Source: Alphaproteobacteria bacterium
GTDB lineage: Bacteria > Pseudomonadota > Alphaproteobacteria > Sphingomonadales > Sphingomonadaceae
NCBI GenBank assembly: GCA_030431875.1
Contig: JAUIIG010000023.1
Coordinates: 1 to 47,742, forward strand
Reading direction: 5' to 3'
Length of the DNA: 47,742 nt
The notes under the pieces are model-generated. The model ran no database searches. It was not told the origin of the DNA and worked only from the letters and a program-made list of their open reading frames with translations. Made by a program: the position numbers and the translations under genes. Below are positions 26,514-35,471 of this stretch, in pieces (within the stretch, counting starts at the first letter, position 1; the number at the start of each line of letters is the position of its first letter).

Positions 26514-27134
26514 ATGTTTACCGGTATCGTCCAGGCCATGGGCACCATCGAGGCTGTCGAACAGCGCGGCGACCTGCGCCTGAAGATCGCCTGCCCGTTT
26601 GATCCCGCCCAGATCGACATCGGCGCATCCATCGCCTGTTCCGGCGTCTGTCTGACCGTGATCGACCGCGGCGGCACGGCAGGCGAAGCTTATTTCCTTG
26701 TCGATGTCTCGGCGGAGACCGTGTCGTGCACGGCGAAGAAGATGTGGGCCGAAGACGCCTCGCTAAACCTCGAACCCTCGCTGCGGCTGGGCGACGAGTT
26801 GGGCGGCCATATCGTTACCGGGCACGTCGATGCCGTAGGCAGGATCGCCGACTGGCAGCCCGAAGGCGATTCCACCCGGCTGACCATCCATGCCCCGGCA
26901 CAGCTTGCGCCCTATATCGCCGCCAAGGGATCGATCACGGTGGACGGCGTCTCGCTGACGGTAAACTCGGTGGAAGACCGCGCCGACGGCTCGGTCTTCT
27001 TCGGCCTCAACATCATCCCGCACACGGCAGAAGTCACCACGCTGGGCGCCCTGCGCCAGGGCGGTGAGGTCAACCTCGAGGTCGATACGCTGTCGCGCTA
27101 CCTTTATCGGATGCAGCAGCTGCGGGCGGTCTAG
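26514..27134 (+). CDS. ribE: Riboflavin synthase alpha chain
   Basis: This 206-residue enzyme dismutates two lumazines into riboflavin. It holds two lumazine-binding domains. The first opens with MFTGIVQAMGTIEAVEQRGD and IGASIACSGVCLTV. The second contains HIVTGHVDAVGRI and GSITVDGVSLTVNSVED. It starts at the base after the ribD stop (TGA then ATG), so the two are translated together. ribBA and ribH are not in this window. Confidence 0.97.
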   Translation: MFTGIVQAMGTIEAVEQRGDLRLKIACPFDPAQIDIGASIACSGVCLTVIDRGGTAGEAYFLVDVSAETVSCTAKKMWAEDASLNLEPSLRLGDELGGHIVTGHVDAVGRIADWQPEGDSTRLTIHAPAQLAPYIAAKGSITVDGVSLTVNSVEDRADGSVFFGLNIIPHTAEVTTLGALRQGGEVNLEVDTLSRYLYRMQQLRAV

Positions 27135-27673
27135 GCAGCCAGCGGTCCGCTGGCGAAGCCCTCGCGGTCGATCACGTAGACAACATGCGGCAGGTCACGG
27201 CCTGCGTGGTGGACCATTTCGGTATCCCCCGTCAGCCTTCCGCCGATCTTCTCCATCGCCCCGCGTGAGCGCCAGTTTTCCGCACCGACGCGGAACAGGG
27301 CGCGCTCGACATGTTGCAGGGCGTGCGCCAGCATCAGCCGCTTCATCTCACGGTTGTAGGTTCCGCCCCAATGGCTGCGGGCGAGGAAGGTCCAGCCGAT
27401 CTCTACCGATCCGCCGTCTGCCGGGTCATGGCCCTGCAAGCGCGAGGAGCCGATAACTTCGCCATTCGCATTGTCGATGGCGACCAGCGCCCCACCCTTG
27501 GTCAGCGCATCGTCGAAGAAGGTGCGGAATACCTCTTCCTGCCAACGGTCGTTCGCCGGGTGAGCTTCCCAGATAAGCGGATCGCTGGCGACGGCGTAGA
27601 GCGCCTGCCAATCATCCTTGCGCAACGGGCGCAGGGTCAGCAGTTCGCCTGTAAGGTGGGGTTGTCTGTCCAT
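27131..27673 (-). CDS. GNAT family N-acetyltransferase (RimJ/RimL type)
   Basis: This 180-residue protein has the RimJ/RimL-like opening (LTGELLTLRPLRKDDWQALYAVASDP) and the GNAT core VEIGWTFLARSHWGGTYNREMKRLMLAHALQH with acetyl-CoA binding in that stretch, then VGAENWRSRGAMEKIGGRL. It probably acetylates a protein N-terminus or small amine. It overlaps the ribE stop by four bases on the opposite strand. Confidence 0.9.
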   Translation of the reverse strand: MDRQPHLTGELLTLRPLRKDDWQALYAVASDPLIWEAHPANDRWQEEVFRTFFDDALTKGGALVAIDNANGEVIGSSRLQGHDPADGGSVEIGWTFLARSHWGGTYNREMKRLMLAHALQHVERALFRVGAENWRSRGAMEKIGGRLTGDTEMVHHAGRDLPHVVYVIDREGFASGPLAA

Positions 27674-27736
27674 GGTGCGCGGCCCCTTAGCGCAGCCGTT
27701 GCGGCTTTCCTACAGCCATCGCGTCGTGCTCGCCGG

Positions 27737-28189
27737 ATGGCCATGCCCAAGCGCCGCCGCCCGCCATTCTTCCACCCGGCAGTCCTGCGCTCGCGCAAGG
27801 ACGGCTGGACAGTGGAGCGCCAGTGCCTGTTCCTCGGGCACCTCTACCTGACGGGCAATATCGCCACTGCGGCGCGGGCAGTGGGCATGAGCCGCGAAAG
27901 CGCCCATCGGCTGCGTCACCGGCCCGAAGCACTAGGATTTGCCCATGCCTGGGATACGGTGCTGGCCGCGCCGGGCGACGGGAGGCTGGCGGCGCCGCGA
28001 ACCGACTGGCGAAAGATCACACTTGCCGACCTTCAACAGCGCGTCGAGACCGGTCTCGTCGCCCCGCTGATCCACGGCGGACGCGTCTGCGCAATTCGCC
28101 GGAAACCCGACAATTCCGCGCTTTTGCGGCTGTTGCGGCGTTACGACGCGCTCTGCCCGCCACCCCCTGGCGAGGATGGCGGGGCATGA
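27737..28189 (+). CDS. Hypothetical protein with helix-turn-helix-like segment
   Basis: This 150-residue basic protein opens with a charged MAMPKRRRPPFFH and holds GNIATAARAVGMSRESAHRLRHRP (about residues 40-63), which looks like a helix-turn-helix of the type found in small phage or terminase-like DNA-binding proteins. The remainder is helical and basic. I do not recognise the family. It starts between the divergent GNAT gene and the convergent aminotransferase gene, with weak ribosome binding sites (ATG at 27737 or 27743). Confidence 0.65.
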   Translation: MAMPKRRRPPFFHPAVLRSRKDGWTVERQCLFLGHLYLTGNIATAARAVGMSRESAHRLRHRPEALGFAHAWDTVLAAPGDGRLAAPRTDWRKITLADLQQRVETGLVAPLIHGGRVCAIRRKPDNSALLRLLRRYDALCPPPPGEDGGA

Positions 28190-28239
28190 ACTCCGCAATT
28201 TTCAAAGCATGGGGGTGCGTGTCACACCTTGGGGCCGTG

Positions 28240-29415
28240 TCAGCTGGTGACAGCTGCCAGCGCGCTCACGAACTTGTCGATATTGCCCATGGTCAGGCCG
28301 GCCACGTTGATACGGCCCGATCCGGCCATGTAGACGCCGTGATCCTCGCGCAGCGCCTGCACCTGTTCCTTGGTGACGGGCAGCATGGCGAACATGCCGT
28401 TCTGGCGGCCCAGCGGCTCCAGGTTCACCCCGCCCGCATTGCTGGCGGCGGCCAGCTTATCGCGCACCGAGCGGATGCGCTGGCGCATGTCTTCCAGCTC
28501 GGCCAGCCAGTCGGCGGTCAGGCCTTCGTCTTCCAGGATCATGCGCACGGCAGCACCGCCGTGGTCCGGCGGCATCGACCAGTTGGCGCGGGCCAGCGCG
28601 GCAGCGTTGGACATGATGCGCACGGTATCCTCGGCAGTCGCGCCCTGAGCGTAGAAGGCACCCACGCGATCGCGATAGAGGCCGAAGTTCTTGTCGCAGC
28701 TGTAGGCCACCAGCGCTTCGGACACGGCGGGCAGCACCTTGCGCACACCGCAAGCGTCCTCTTCCATGCCGTGGCCAAGGCCCTGGTAGGCAAGGTCGAT
28801 GATCGGCAGGACACCGCTGTCCTTCACCAGCGTGACGATATCGTCCCATTGGTCGTGGCTGTAATCGATGCCGCTGGGGTTGTGGCAGCAGCCGTGCAGC
28901 AGCACGGCATCGCCCTCGCCCGCATTGGCCAGCGCCGCGCGCAGGCTCGCCATGTCGGCCGTGCCGTCGGCACCGGCATGGGTGAAACCGACCAGCTCCA
29001 TGTCGAGGTCCGACAGGATCTGCGCGTGGTTGGGCCAGCTGGGCGTGCCCATCAGCACGCGCGTGACGCCGGACTTCTTGGCCAGCGCGAGCGCCAGCCG
29101 CACCGCGCCAGTGCCGCCCGGGGTCTGCATGCCGTCGATCCGGCCATCGGCGGGAGCGGCATCGGCAAACACGTGCGGGATCAGCGCGCGCACCATGCCC
29201 ATGTCGCCTTCGGGGCCAAGGTAGCTCTTGGAAACCTGCGTATCGATCAGGCGCTGTTCTGCGGCCTTGATCGCGCCGAACACGGGCGTGGCGCCGTCGG
29301 CGGTGCGGTAGACCCCCACGCCGAGGTCGATCTTGTCGGGACGCGGGTCTGCCTCATACAGCTTGATGAGGGCGAGCAGGGCGTCGGGCGGCTGTTGGTC
29401 GAGTCTGTCGAGCAT
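28240..29415 (-). CDS. Aromatic amino acid aminotransferase (class I PLP)
   Basis: This 391-residue fold-type I aminotransferase resembles TyrB/AspC. The PLP lysine is Lys242 in YSCDKNFGLYRDRVGAF. Asn179 (CCHNPSGID), Asp207 (IIDLAYQG) and the phosphate-binding Arg250 region are present. The early LGVGVYRTADGATPVFGAIK is typical of the aspartate/aromatic group. It would exchange amino groups between aspartate or aromatic amino acids and 2-oxoglutarate. The residue before the lysine is aspartate rather than the usual serine. It probably starts its own transcript. Confidence 0.94.
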   Translation of the reverse strand: MLDRLDQQPPDALLALIKLYEADPRPDKIDLGVGVYRTADGATPVFGAIKAAEQRLIDTQVSKSYLGPEGDMGMVRALIPHVFADAAPADGRIDGMQTPGGTGAVRLALALAKKSGVTRVLMGTPSWPNHAQILSDLDMELVGFTHAGADGTADMASLRAALANAGEGDAVLLHGCCHNPSGIDYSHDQWDDIVTLVKDSGVLPIIDLAYQGLGHGMEEDACGVRKVLPAVSEALVAYSCDKNFGLYRDRVGAFYAQGATAEDTVRIMSNAAALARANWSMPPDHGGAAVRMILEDEGLTADWLAELEDMRQRIRSVRDKLAAASNAGGVNLEPLGRQNGMFAMLPVTKEQVQALREDHGVYMAGSGRINVAGLTMGNIDKFVSALAAVTS

Positions 29416-29502
29416 GGTGGCCCCATGCCTCCACGCGCGCGCTACTGCAAGCGGCTCGGTGCCGGAATCTACGTTACTTGTGAAACCGGATCGACAGGCC
29501 GA

Positions 29503-30333
29503 TCAGAACGGCAGCCAGCGCTGGCGCTGCGAGAAGCGCAGGTAGCCCGCGTTCACACCGAGGCGCAGTCCGGCACCGACGCGGATCGGGATCAGCACGA
29601 TATCGCCGCGGCGCACATAGCTGGCGTTGAACCCGCCGACGAAATAGGCCTGCCCCTCGCCCGCCGGAAAGCGTTCGTAGAGGTCCGCCGTGTCGTAGAG
29701 GTTGTAGACCAGCACGAAGGTGTTGCCGGCATTGGCACCGGCATCGAGACCGATCGACGGGCCGGTCCAGTAGACCGGCATATTGCCTTCCACCGCGTGG
29801 TGAAGTGTGCCCGAGCCGTAGCGGACGCCCACGACGAAGGCACCGCCGCCTTCGCGGCCGACGATGTAACCGTTGGGTTCGCCCTGGTCCTTCAGGATAT
29901 CCTGGATCAGCCGGGCGAGGCCTTCCGCGCCCTGGCCGAACAGGCCTTCGGCAGCGCCGATCAGGTCGTCTTCGGCATAGGTGTTTTCTGCCTGCGCCGG
30001 GGCGGCCTCGGCAGCGTTGGGGTCCAGCACCTCGACATTGGCGCTGACGTCGACGCCTTCCTCGGGCGGCAGGTCGAGCACCGGCGCGGCGGTATCATAG
30101 CGCGGGCTGGCCTCGGTAATCTCGTAAGCGCCGTCGTAGTCCTGCTGGTCTTCCGTCTCGTAGGCTGGCGAACCCTGCCGCGAAGGTGCTGCCTGTTCGG
30201 CTGGATCGAGCAGGTCGCCGTCGATCATCAGGTCGGGGTCGACCGTTTCGATGTCCTGCGCGGCGACGGGCATGGCCATGGCGGCCAGTGCCGGCAGCGC
30301 GGCCAGGGCGATTGCAGAGCGGAACAGGCGCAT
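29503..30333 (-). CDS. eipA: EipA family envelope integrity protein (DUF1134)
   Basis: This 276-residue periplasmic protein of the DUF1134 family is named EipA in Brucella, where it supports envelope integrity and antibiotic resistance. It has a signal peptide (about 1-25, ending in PVAAQ), an acidic variable region (25-125), and the conserved beta domain from about 150. The conserved domain includes GEPNGYIVGREGGGAFVVGVRYGSG, YWTGPSIGLDAGANAGNTFVLVYNL and a C-terminal RGDIVLIPIRVGAGLRLGVNAGYLRFSQ. The ATG at 30333 is preceded by GGAGGAAA. The next gene upstream is the tRNA. Confidence 0.93.
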   Translation of the reverse strand: MRLFRSAIALAALPALAAMAMPVAAQDIETVDPDLMIDGDLLDPAEQAAPSRQGSPAYETEDQQDYDGAYEITEASPRYDTAAPVLDLPPEEGVDVSANVEVLDPNAAEAAPAQAENTYAEDDLIGAAEGLFGQGAEGLARLIQDILKDQGEPNGYIVGREGGGAFVVGVRYGSGTLHHAVEGNMPVYWTGPSIGLDAGANAGNTFVLVYNLYDTADLYERFPAGEGQAYFVGGFNASYVRRGDIVLIPIRVGAGLRLGVNAGYLRFSQRQRWLPF

Positions 30334-30566
30334 GGCTTTCCTCCAGTCGATTGCCGCGCGGAGACCGATTGCCGGCCGCGCGGACGTCATCACGGGCAAA
30401 ATGAGTCCTTTGCGCCTGAAGCGGCAATGAATAGGCGGCAGGGCGAATCCAAATTGCGACGAGTCGAATCTTTCGTGTGGCGGGGCGAAGGTTTCTCGCA
30501 TCAGGGCAAACCGGCCCTTGAAGCGCCCGATATGCGTCGTTATAGCGCGCCTCTGCCGCTGGGTCC

Positions 30567-30658
30567 GGAGACGTGGGTGAGTGGCTGAAACCAGTTCCCT
30601 GCTAAGGAACCATACCTCTATCGGGGTATCGAGGGTTCGAATCCCTCCGTCTCCGCCA
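30567..30658 (+). tRNA. tRNA-Ser(GCT)
   Basis: The acceptor stem GGAGACG (30567-30573) pairs with CGTCTCC (30648-30654), followed by discriminator G and an encoded CCA. The anticodon stem GTTCC/GGAAC surrounds loop CTGCTAA with anticodon GCT at 30601-30603. The long variable arm and the T-arm GAGGGTTCGAATCCCTC are those of a serine tRNA, which decodes AGC and AGU. Confidence 0.97.
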
Positions 30659-30663
30659 CCGGC

Positions 30664-32739
30664 TCATTCCTCCACCATCGTTACCAGCGCCCCGGCCAGG
30701 TTGACGCCCGGCTGGCCCAGCAGCGCCAAGGCCTCGCGGGCGGTGTAGGCAGACGTGGCTCTGGCGCGCACGGTGAAGATGACGGCACCTGCAAGGTAGG
30801 CGACCTCTTCCACTTCCGGCTGGTCGAGGACCGCCGGGCTGTCGATCACCACGAGGTCGTATCGGCGGACGAGATCGGCGAGCAGGCGGGTCAGGCTTCC
30901 GCGCGCGGCCACTCCAGCCGAATCGCCAGATGCCGAGCCGGCGGGGATGACGTCGATGCCGAAGTCAGCCAGGTGCATGATCGCTGGCTGCTGCACCTGG
31001 CCCGACAGCAGCTCGCCCATCCCGGCGGTAGAGGGAGCAATGCCGAGCATGTGCGACAGGCCCGGTCCGCGCAGGTCAAGGTCCAGCAGGATCACCCTGT
31101 CACCCGCTTCGCGGCCCGCGAGTGCCAGCGCCAGCGCGGATACCGACTTGCCCTCGCCATCCGATGCGCTGGCGAGCAGGAGCACACGGCGGGCGTGCTC
31201 GGGCAAGGCAGACAGCACCGCTTCGCGCACGGCGGCATAGGTTCGTGCGAGGTACGCGCGCGGCTGGCGCAGTTCCGCCAGGAGGTCGCCGGTATCGTCA
31301 CGCGGGATCTCGCCAAGGACCTCCAGGCCCAGGTGCCGCTGCACCTGCCGGGCGTCGCGCAAGCGCCTGTCGCGGCGCTCGCCAAGGGCGACAAGAGCCG
31401 CCGACAGCAAGGCAGCAACGGCAAGCGCGAGGGCCACGGCACGCGGCGGGGTCAGGCCTCCGGGCGCGGCAGGCGGGACCGCGGCGGCAGCCAGCCGCAT
31501 GTTGTTGGTGCCAGCCTCGCGCGTGCCCGTTTCGGCCTGTCGCTGCAGCAGCGCCTCGTAGAGCTCGCGGTTGGTGTCGACCTCGCGGCGCAGGATGCCG
31601 TACTCGGTCATCGCCCCCTGGTCGTCGACGAAACTGTCGCGCAATGCGTCCAGCTGTTCGCGCAGCTGGTTCTCCTGCCGCAGGGCGTCCTCGTAGGCGG
31701 CCTGAAGGTCAGAAGTGACGTCTTCGCCCCCGTCGTCGTTCTCGATCGCGCGGTCGAGCGCTTCGATTTCAGCCTCCAGCGCCTGCACCCGTGGGTTCGA
31801 ACCGCCGAGCGAGCGCCGCAGTTCGGCCAGCTGGCGCAAGGCTTCGGCACGCCGGCTGCGCAGCGCCGCAACACGGTCAATATCGCTGCCCGACGGCTGG
31901 GCGTCGAGCGCACTGCGCGCCTCCACCCGGCGCAGGGTGGCCGCGATCAGTGCCTCGTTGAGTGCGGACAGTTGCGAAGTGGACAGGGTCGCCGTGCCCG
32001 CCTGTGGGCCTGCCACTTCGCCCGGGAGCGGCTCGAGCACGACGATGTCGTTTTCGCTGGCGTAGGCGGCCAGTCGCGCCTCGGCCGCTTCGAGCGCCGC
32101 GCGCTGAGCGGCCAGCTGGTCTGCCAGACGAAGGCGCGCATCACGATCGTTGCCGAAGCGCTTTTCGAGGTTGGCCGCGAGGAACTGCTCCGCCCAGGCA
32201 TTGGCAATGCGGGCGGAGACCTGCGGCGAAGGCGTGGTTGCCACGATGTCGACAAGGTTCGAGCCCGCTATCGGTTCGACCGAGATCGTCGCGGCAATGC
32301 GGCTCGCCACCACGCGAGCTGGCTGAGCGCTGGATTGCAGGTCGAGGGCGCGTCGGAATGCAGCACTCGCGGCAGCGTCCTCCGCCTCTGCCACGCGCTC
32401 CGCGATGAAGCCCGATTGCAGCAGTTCGTACTGGGTCTGCAAATATAGGCGGTCGCGTGCCTGCTGCTCTTCGTCCGGCGGGCTGTCGTCGGCAGTATCC
32501 GAAGCCAGCGGATCGATCTCGATACGTGCACTTGCGCTGTATTGCGGGCCCTGCAGGTACGATGCGCCCTGGGCCAGCAGCAGGCAGGCCAGCGTCAGGA
32601 AAAACAGCAGGTACTTGAGCCGCCACGCCCGCGTGCGCAGGCGCCGCAGCAGCAACCGTGCCGGTCCCACGACCTGCTGCGCACCGAAACCGTGGCTGGG
32701 TTCGCCCGGCTCCGTGCTCAGGTCAGGACCGGGTTGCAC
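30664..32739 (-). CDS. Polysaccharide co-polymerase / BY-kinase-like ATPase (Wzc/ExoP type)
   Basis: This 691-residue inner-membrane protein has an N-terminal Wzz-type domain with a membrane helix near residues 45-62 (YLLFFLTLACLLLAQG). A long periplasmic coiled-coil region follows (about 150-400), then a GNVR segment (EYGILRREVDTNRELYEALLQRQAETG), a second helix near 430, and a cytoplasmic BY-kinase-like ATPase. The ATPase has Walker A SASDGEGKS (about 523), Walker A' VILLDLDLRGP and Walker B LVVIDSPAV. It controls polysaccharide chain length and export with the Wza-like protein encoded just upstream. The C-terminus ends soon after the ATPase and lacks the tyrosine cluster of true autokinases. 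Translation starts at a GTG after CAGGGGAC. Confidence 0.92.
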   Translation of the reverse strand: MQPGPDLSTEPGEPSHGFGAQQVVGPARLLLRRLRTRAWRLKYLLFFLTLACLLLAQGASYLQGPQYSASARIEIDPLASDTADDSPPDEEQQARDRLYLQTQYELLQSGFIAERVAEAEDAAASAAFRRALDLQSSAQPARVVASRIAATISVEPIAGSNLVDIVATTPSPQVSARIANAWAEQFLAANLEKRFGNDRDARLRLADQLAAQRAALEAAEARLAAYASENDIVVLEPLPGEVAGPQAGTATLSTSQLSALNEALIAATLRRVEARSALDAQPSGSDIDRVAALRSRRAEALRQLAELRRSLGGSNPRVQALEAEIEALDRAIENDDGGEDVTSDLQAAYEDALRQENQLREQLDALRDSFVDDQGAMTEYGILRREVDTNRELYEALLQRQAETGTREAGTNNMRLAAAAVPPAAPGGLTPPRAVALALAVAALLSAALVALGERRDRRLRDARQVQRHLGLEVLGEIPRDDTGDLLAELRQPRAYLARTYAAVREAVLSALPEHARRVLLLASASDGEGKSVSALALALAGREAGDRVILLDLDLRGPGLSHMLGIAPSTAGMGELLSGQVQQPAIMHLADFGIDVIPAGSASGDSAGVAARGSLTRLLADLVRRYDLVVIDSPAVLDQPEVEEVAYLAGAVIFTVRARATSAYTAREALALLGQPGVNLAGALVTMVEE

Positions 32740-32751
32740 GTGTCCCCTGGA

Positions 32752-33462
32752 TTAGTTCCCGATACGGTCCAGCAGGACGATGCTGGAGGTAACCGCCGGC
32801 AGGATCTGCAGGATGCGCTCGAAACGGCGCTCGCCCGGGTTGTCGCCAACCATCACGATGTCGCCTTCGTAGAGCGCGGGGTCGGGATAGTTGCCGCGCG
32901 CGATGGCGGCCATGTTGTAAAGCCCGATGTAGCGTTCGCCGCCGACTTCGCGGAACACCAGCACGTCATCTTCGCGCGCATAGTCGGCGAAACCGCCGGC
33001 CGAGTTGATTGCGCGCATCAGCGTGGTGGCGTTGGCGATGGGATAGGTGCCGGGGTTTTCCACCTGGCCACCGATCGAGATTGTCGGCGGGGTGGCGTTG
33101 ATCGTGTTCACGGTAACAACCGGATCGATCACGAAGTTGCCCGAAAGGCGGCTGCTGATCACGGCGGCCAGCTGCGTCGGCGACAGGCCGAGCGCGGCGA
33201 TCTGCCCCACCAGCGGGAAGTCGAGCATGCCGTTTTCGTCGATGACATAAGTGCCGGAGAGCGTGTCGTCCTGCGCCACGGTAATGTCGACAACGCCCAT
33301 CGGCGAGAATCGCGGAAGCGTTGAAGCCGGTGCGGGAAGCTCGGTCAGCGACGTAACACTGATGCCGTCAGCCGCGCCGTAGCTGCGGTCTACCGAGGCA
33401 CAGGCGCCGAGGGCCAAAGTACCGAGAGCAATCAGCCCACCCCTGATGATGTTCTTGCGCAT
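32752..33462 (-). CDS. Polysaccharide export lipoprotein (Wza/GumB family)
   Basis: This 236-residue outer-membrane lipoprotein has a lipobox (LALGAC, Cys21), a poly-export domain (DTLSGTYVIDENGMLDFPLVGQIAALGLSPTQLAAVISSRL) and SLBB-type segments (ISIGGQVENPGTYPIANATTLMRAINSAGGF). It forms the periplasmic/outer-membrane channel for capsule or exopolysaccharide. The ATG at 33462 is preferred to a GTG one codon earlier. The Wzc-type gene follows after 12 bases, so the pair is an operon. It lies back to back with the glycine riboswitch. Confidence 0.93.
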   Translation of the reverse strand: MRKNIIRGGLIALGTLALGACASVDRSYGAADGISVTSLTELPAPASTLPRFSPMGVVDITVAQDDTLSGTYVIDENGMLDFPLVGQIAALGLSPTQLAAVISSRLSGNFVIDPVVTVNTINATPPTISIGGQVENPGTYPIANATTLMRAINSAGGFADYAREDDVLVFREVGGERYIGLYNMAAIARGNYPDPALYEGDIVMVGDNPGERRFERILQILPAVTSSIVLLDRIGN

Positions 33463-33683
33463 CACGTTTCACCCCACTCCTGAATCATGGTCCGTAGATT
33501 GAACAAAGGTGTCCCTAACCCCCCAAACGGCTTGGCGGAACCCCCTTTATGTTAATCGCCAAGGCTATGGCAGCGCCACCCTAGCCGGTTTGTGCGCAGC
33601 TGAACATGCTTTGGCGATTGACCAGCATGACGCATTGCAGCAAAGAGAAATCGCCTGTCGATTCGCATATGTGAAACGGCTGG

Positions 33684-33880
33684 GTGCGCGGGAGAGCGTT
33701 TCGGCACCTCCTGTCGGAACCGCCGAAGGAGCAACCGCCCCGGAAACTCTCAGGCGTAAAGGACCGCGCATCAAGGTCAGGCACTCTGGAAAGCGTTCGC
33801 CGCTCGCGGCGAGCCACCGAAGGGGTAAGCGGTTCACCCGGACCGTGTGTCTCTCAGGTCTCCCGACAGAGGGGGCATGG
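33684..33880 (+). promoter_or_regulatory. Tandem glycine riboswitch
   Basis: Two aptamers precede gcvT. The first (about 33684-33770) has GGGAGAGCG, the conserved CCGAAGGAGCAA and AACTCTCAGG. The second (about 33780-33878) has ACTCTGGAAAGCG, CCGAAGGGGTAAGC and CTCTCAGGTC. A short linker joins them, as in well-studied cooperative glycine riboswitches. Glycine binding usually switches gcv genes on. The long open frame from 33847 that runs through it into gcvT is not translated. The true gcvT start is at 33940. Confidence 0.93.
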
Positions 33881-33939
33881 CGAAAGGACCCGGCTTTCGG
33901 GTGCTGCCGAGCCGTGCACTGAGGGACCTTGGCCTGTCG

Positions 33940-35097
33940 ATGACTGATACCGATAACGAGATTGAAGACCTGCCGGCAGAACAGCTGCCGCTCGACGTCT
34001 GGCACCGCGCCCATGGCGCGCGCATGGTGGAGTTCGCAGGCTACGAAATGCCCATCCAATATGAGGGTATTGTCGCCGAACACGAATGGACGCGTAACCA
34101 CGCCAGCCTGTTCGACGTCAGCCACATGGGCCAGCTGATGTTTGCCGCCGACGAGGCTGGTGCCTGCGCTGCTGCGCTCGAAGCCCTGCTCCCGGCAGAC
34201 CTCGCCAACCTCAGGCCGCACCGCGTGCGCTATTCGATGTTGCTCAACGAGAGCGGCGGCATCCTTGATGACCTGATGGTGACGCGCCTGCCCGAAGATA
34301 GCGCTGCGGACTTCTACATGGTGGTCAACGGCGCGACCAAGTGGGACGATATCGGCCACCTGCGCGAGCACCTGCCCGACGACATTACCATGACGCACCT
34401 CGACGACTGGGCGCTGCTGGCCTTGCAGGGTCCGCAAGCGGCTGCCGCGCTTGAAGTGCTTGTGCCGGGGGTCTCCGACCTCGGCTTCATGCAGGCTGCA
34501 TCGTTCGATTGGGCCGAAGGCAAGGCAGCCATGTGGATCAGCCGCACCGGCTATTCGGGCGAAGACGGGTTCGAGATCTCGATCGAGGCAGGCCGCGTCG
34601 CTACGTTCGCCGATGCGCTGGTGGCAGACGAGCGGGTGAAGCCCGCCGGTCTTGGCGCGCGCGACAGCTTGCGGCTGGAAGCGGGCCTGCCGCTCTACGG
34701 CCATGACCTGACCGAAGACATCGATCCGGTCAGCGCGGGTCTCGCCTTCGCGCTCAGCAAGTCCCGCCGCGAACAGGGCGGCTACATGGGCCACGCCGCC
34801 TGCATGGTGCGCCTCGAAGCAGGAGGCATGGCACAGCAGCGCGTCGGCCTTGCACTCGAAGGTCGTCTCCCTGCGCGCGAGGGCGCGCAGGTCTTCGCAG
34901 GCGAGACGCTGGTCGGCACGGTCACCAGCGGCGGCTTCTCGCCCACGCTCGGCCACCCCATCGCCATGGCTTACGTCGAAACCGAGCACACGGGCATCGG
35001 CACCGCACTGGAGCTGGAAGTACGCGGCAAGCGCCTTCCCGCGACAGTCGTACCCATGCCCTTCGTTCCCCATCGCTATCACCGCAAAGGAGCCTGA
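33940..35097 (+). CDS. gcvT: Glycine cleavage T-protein (aminomethyltransferase)
   Basis: This 385-residue enzyme passes the methylene group from aminomethyl-lipoyl H-protein to tetrahydrofolate and releases ammonia. Family segments seen are [47 protein letters not shown], and [24 protein letters not shown]. The ATG at 33940 with GAGGGACC upstream is preferred because it gives the family's usual N-terminus. It lies just after the riboswitch and one base before gcvH. Confidence 0.97.
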   Translation: MTDTDNEIEDLPAEQLPLDVWHRAHGARMVEFAGYEMPIQYEGIVAEHEWTRNHASLFDVSHMGQLMFAADEAGACAAALEALLPADLANLRPHRVRYSMLLNESGGILDDLMVTRLPEDSAADFYMVVNGATKWDDIGHLREHLPDDITMTHLDDWALLALQGPQAAAALEVLVPGVSDLGFMQAASFDWAEGKAAMWISRTGYSGEDGFEISIEAGRVATFADALVADERVKPAGLGARDSLRLEAGLPLYGHDLTEDIDPVSAGLAFALSKSRREQGGYMGHAACMVRLEAGGMAQQRVGLALEGRLPAREGAQVFAGETLVGTVTSGGFSPTLGHPIAMAYVETEHTGIGTALELEVRGKRLPATVVPMPFVPHRYHRKGA

Positions 35098-35098
35098 C

Positions 35099-35470
35099 AT
35101 GCCCCGCTATTTCACCGAAGAACACGAATGGATCGAAGTCGATGGCGACGCAGCCACCATCGGCATTACTGACTACGCGCAGGAACAGCTGGGCGATGTC
35201 GTCTTCGTGGAAGTGCCGCAGTCCGGCACCATGATGACCAAGGGCAAGGAAGCCGCCGTGGTCGAAAGCGTGAAGGCCGCAAGTGACGTCTACGCCCCGA
35301 TCTCGGGTGAAGTGCTCGAAGGCAACGCCGCGCTGGAAGACGACCCCGCGCTGGTAAACACCTCGCCTGAAGAGGAAGGCTGGTTCTTCAAACTGACCGT
35401 GGCTGACGCGGGCGAGCTGGATGGCCTGATGGACGCCGCGGCTTACAAGGCATTCTGCGAGAGTCTCTAA
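35099..35470 (+). CDS. gcvH: Glycine cleavage H-protein
   Basis: This 123-residue lipoyl carrier shuttles the aminomethyl group between P- and T-proteins. The lipoylated lysine lies in [19 protein letters not shown], preceded by [16 protein letters not shown]. It begins one base after the gcvT stop. A palindromic repeat of about 80 bases separates it from gcvPA. Confidence 0.98.
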   Translation: MPRYFTEEHEWIEVDGDAATIGITDYAQEQLGDVVFVEVPQSGTMMTKGKEAAVVESVKAASDVYAPISGEVLEGNAALEDDPALVNTSPEEEGWFFKLTVADAGELDGLMDAAAYKAFCESL

Positions 35471-35471
35471 C

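Noticed and set aside
27823-30588. Very long plus-strand frame over the aminotransferase and eipA
   Set aside because: It is a shadow of two confident minus-strand genes and would run into the tRNA.
30567-30658. tRNA-Ser as an integration site
   Set aside because: No integrase, direct repeat of the tRNA 3' end or change in composition was seen next to it.
33847-33939. N-terminal extension of gcvT beginning inside the riboswitch
   Set aside because: The bases are the second aptamer's conserved core. The family N-terminus starts at the ATG at 33940 with a ribosome binding site.
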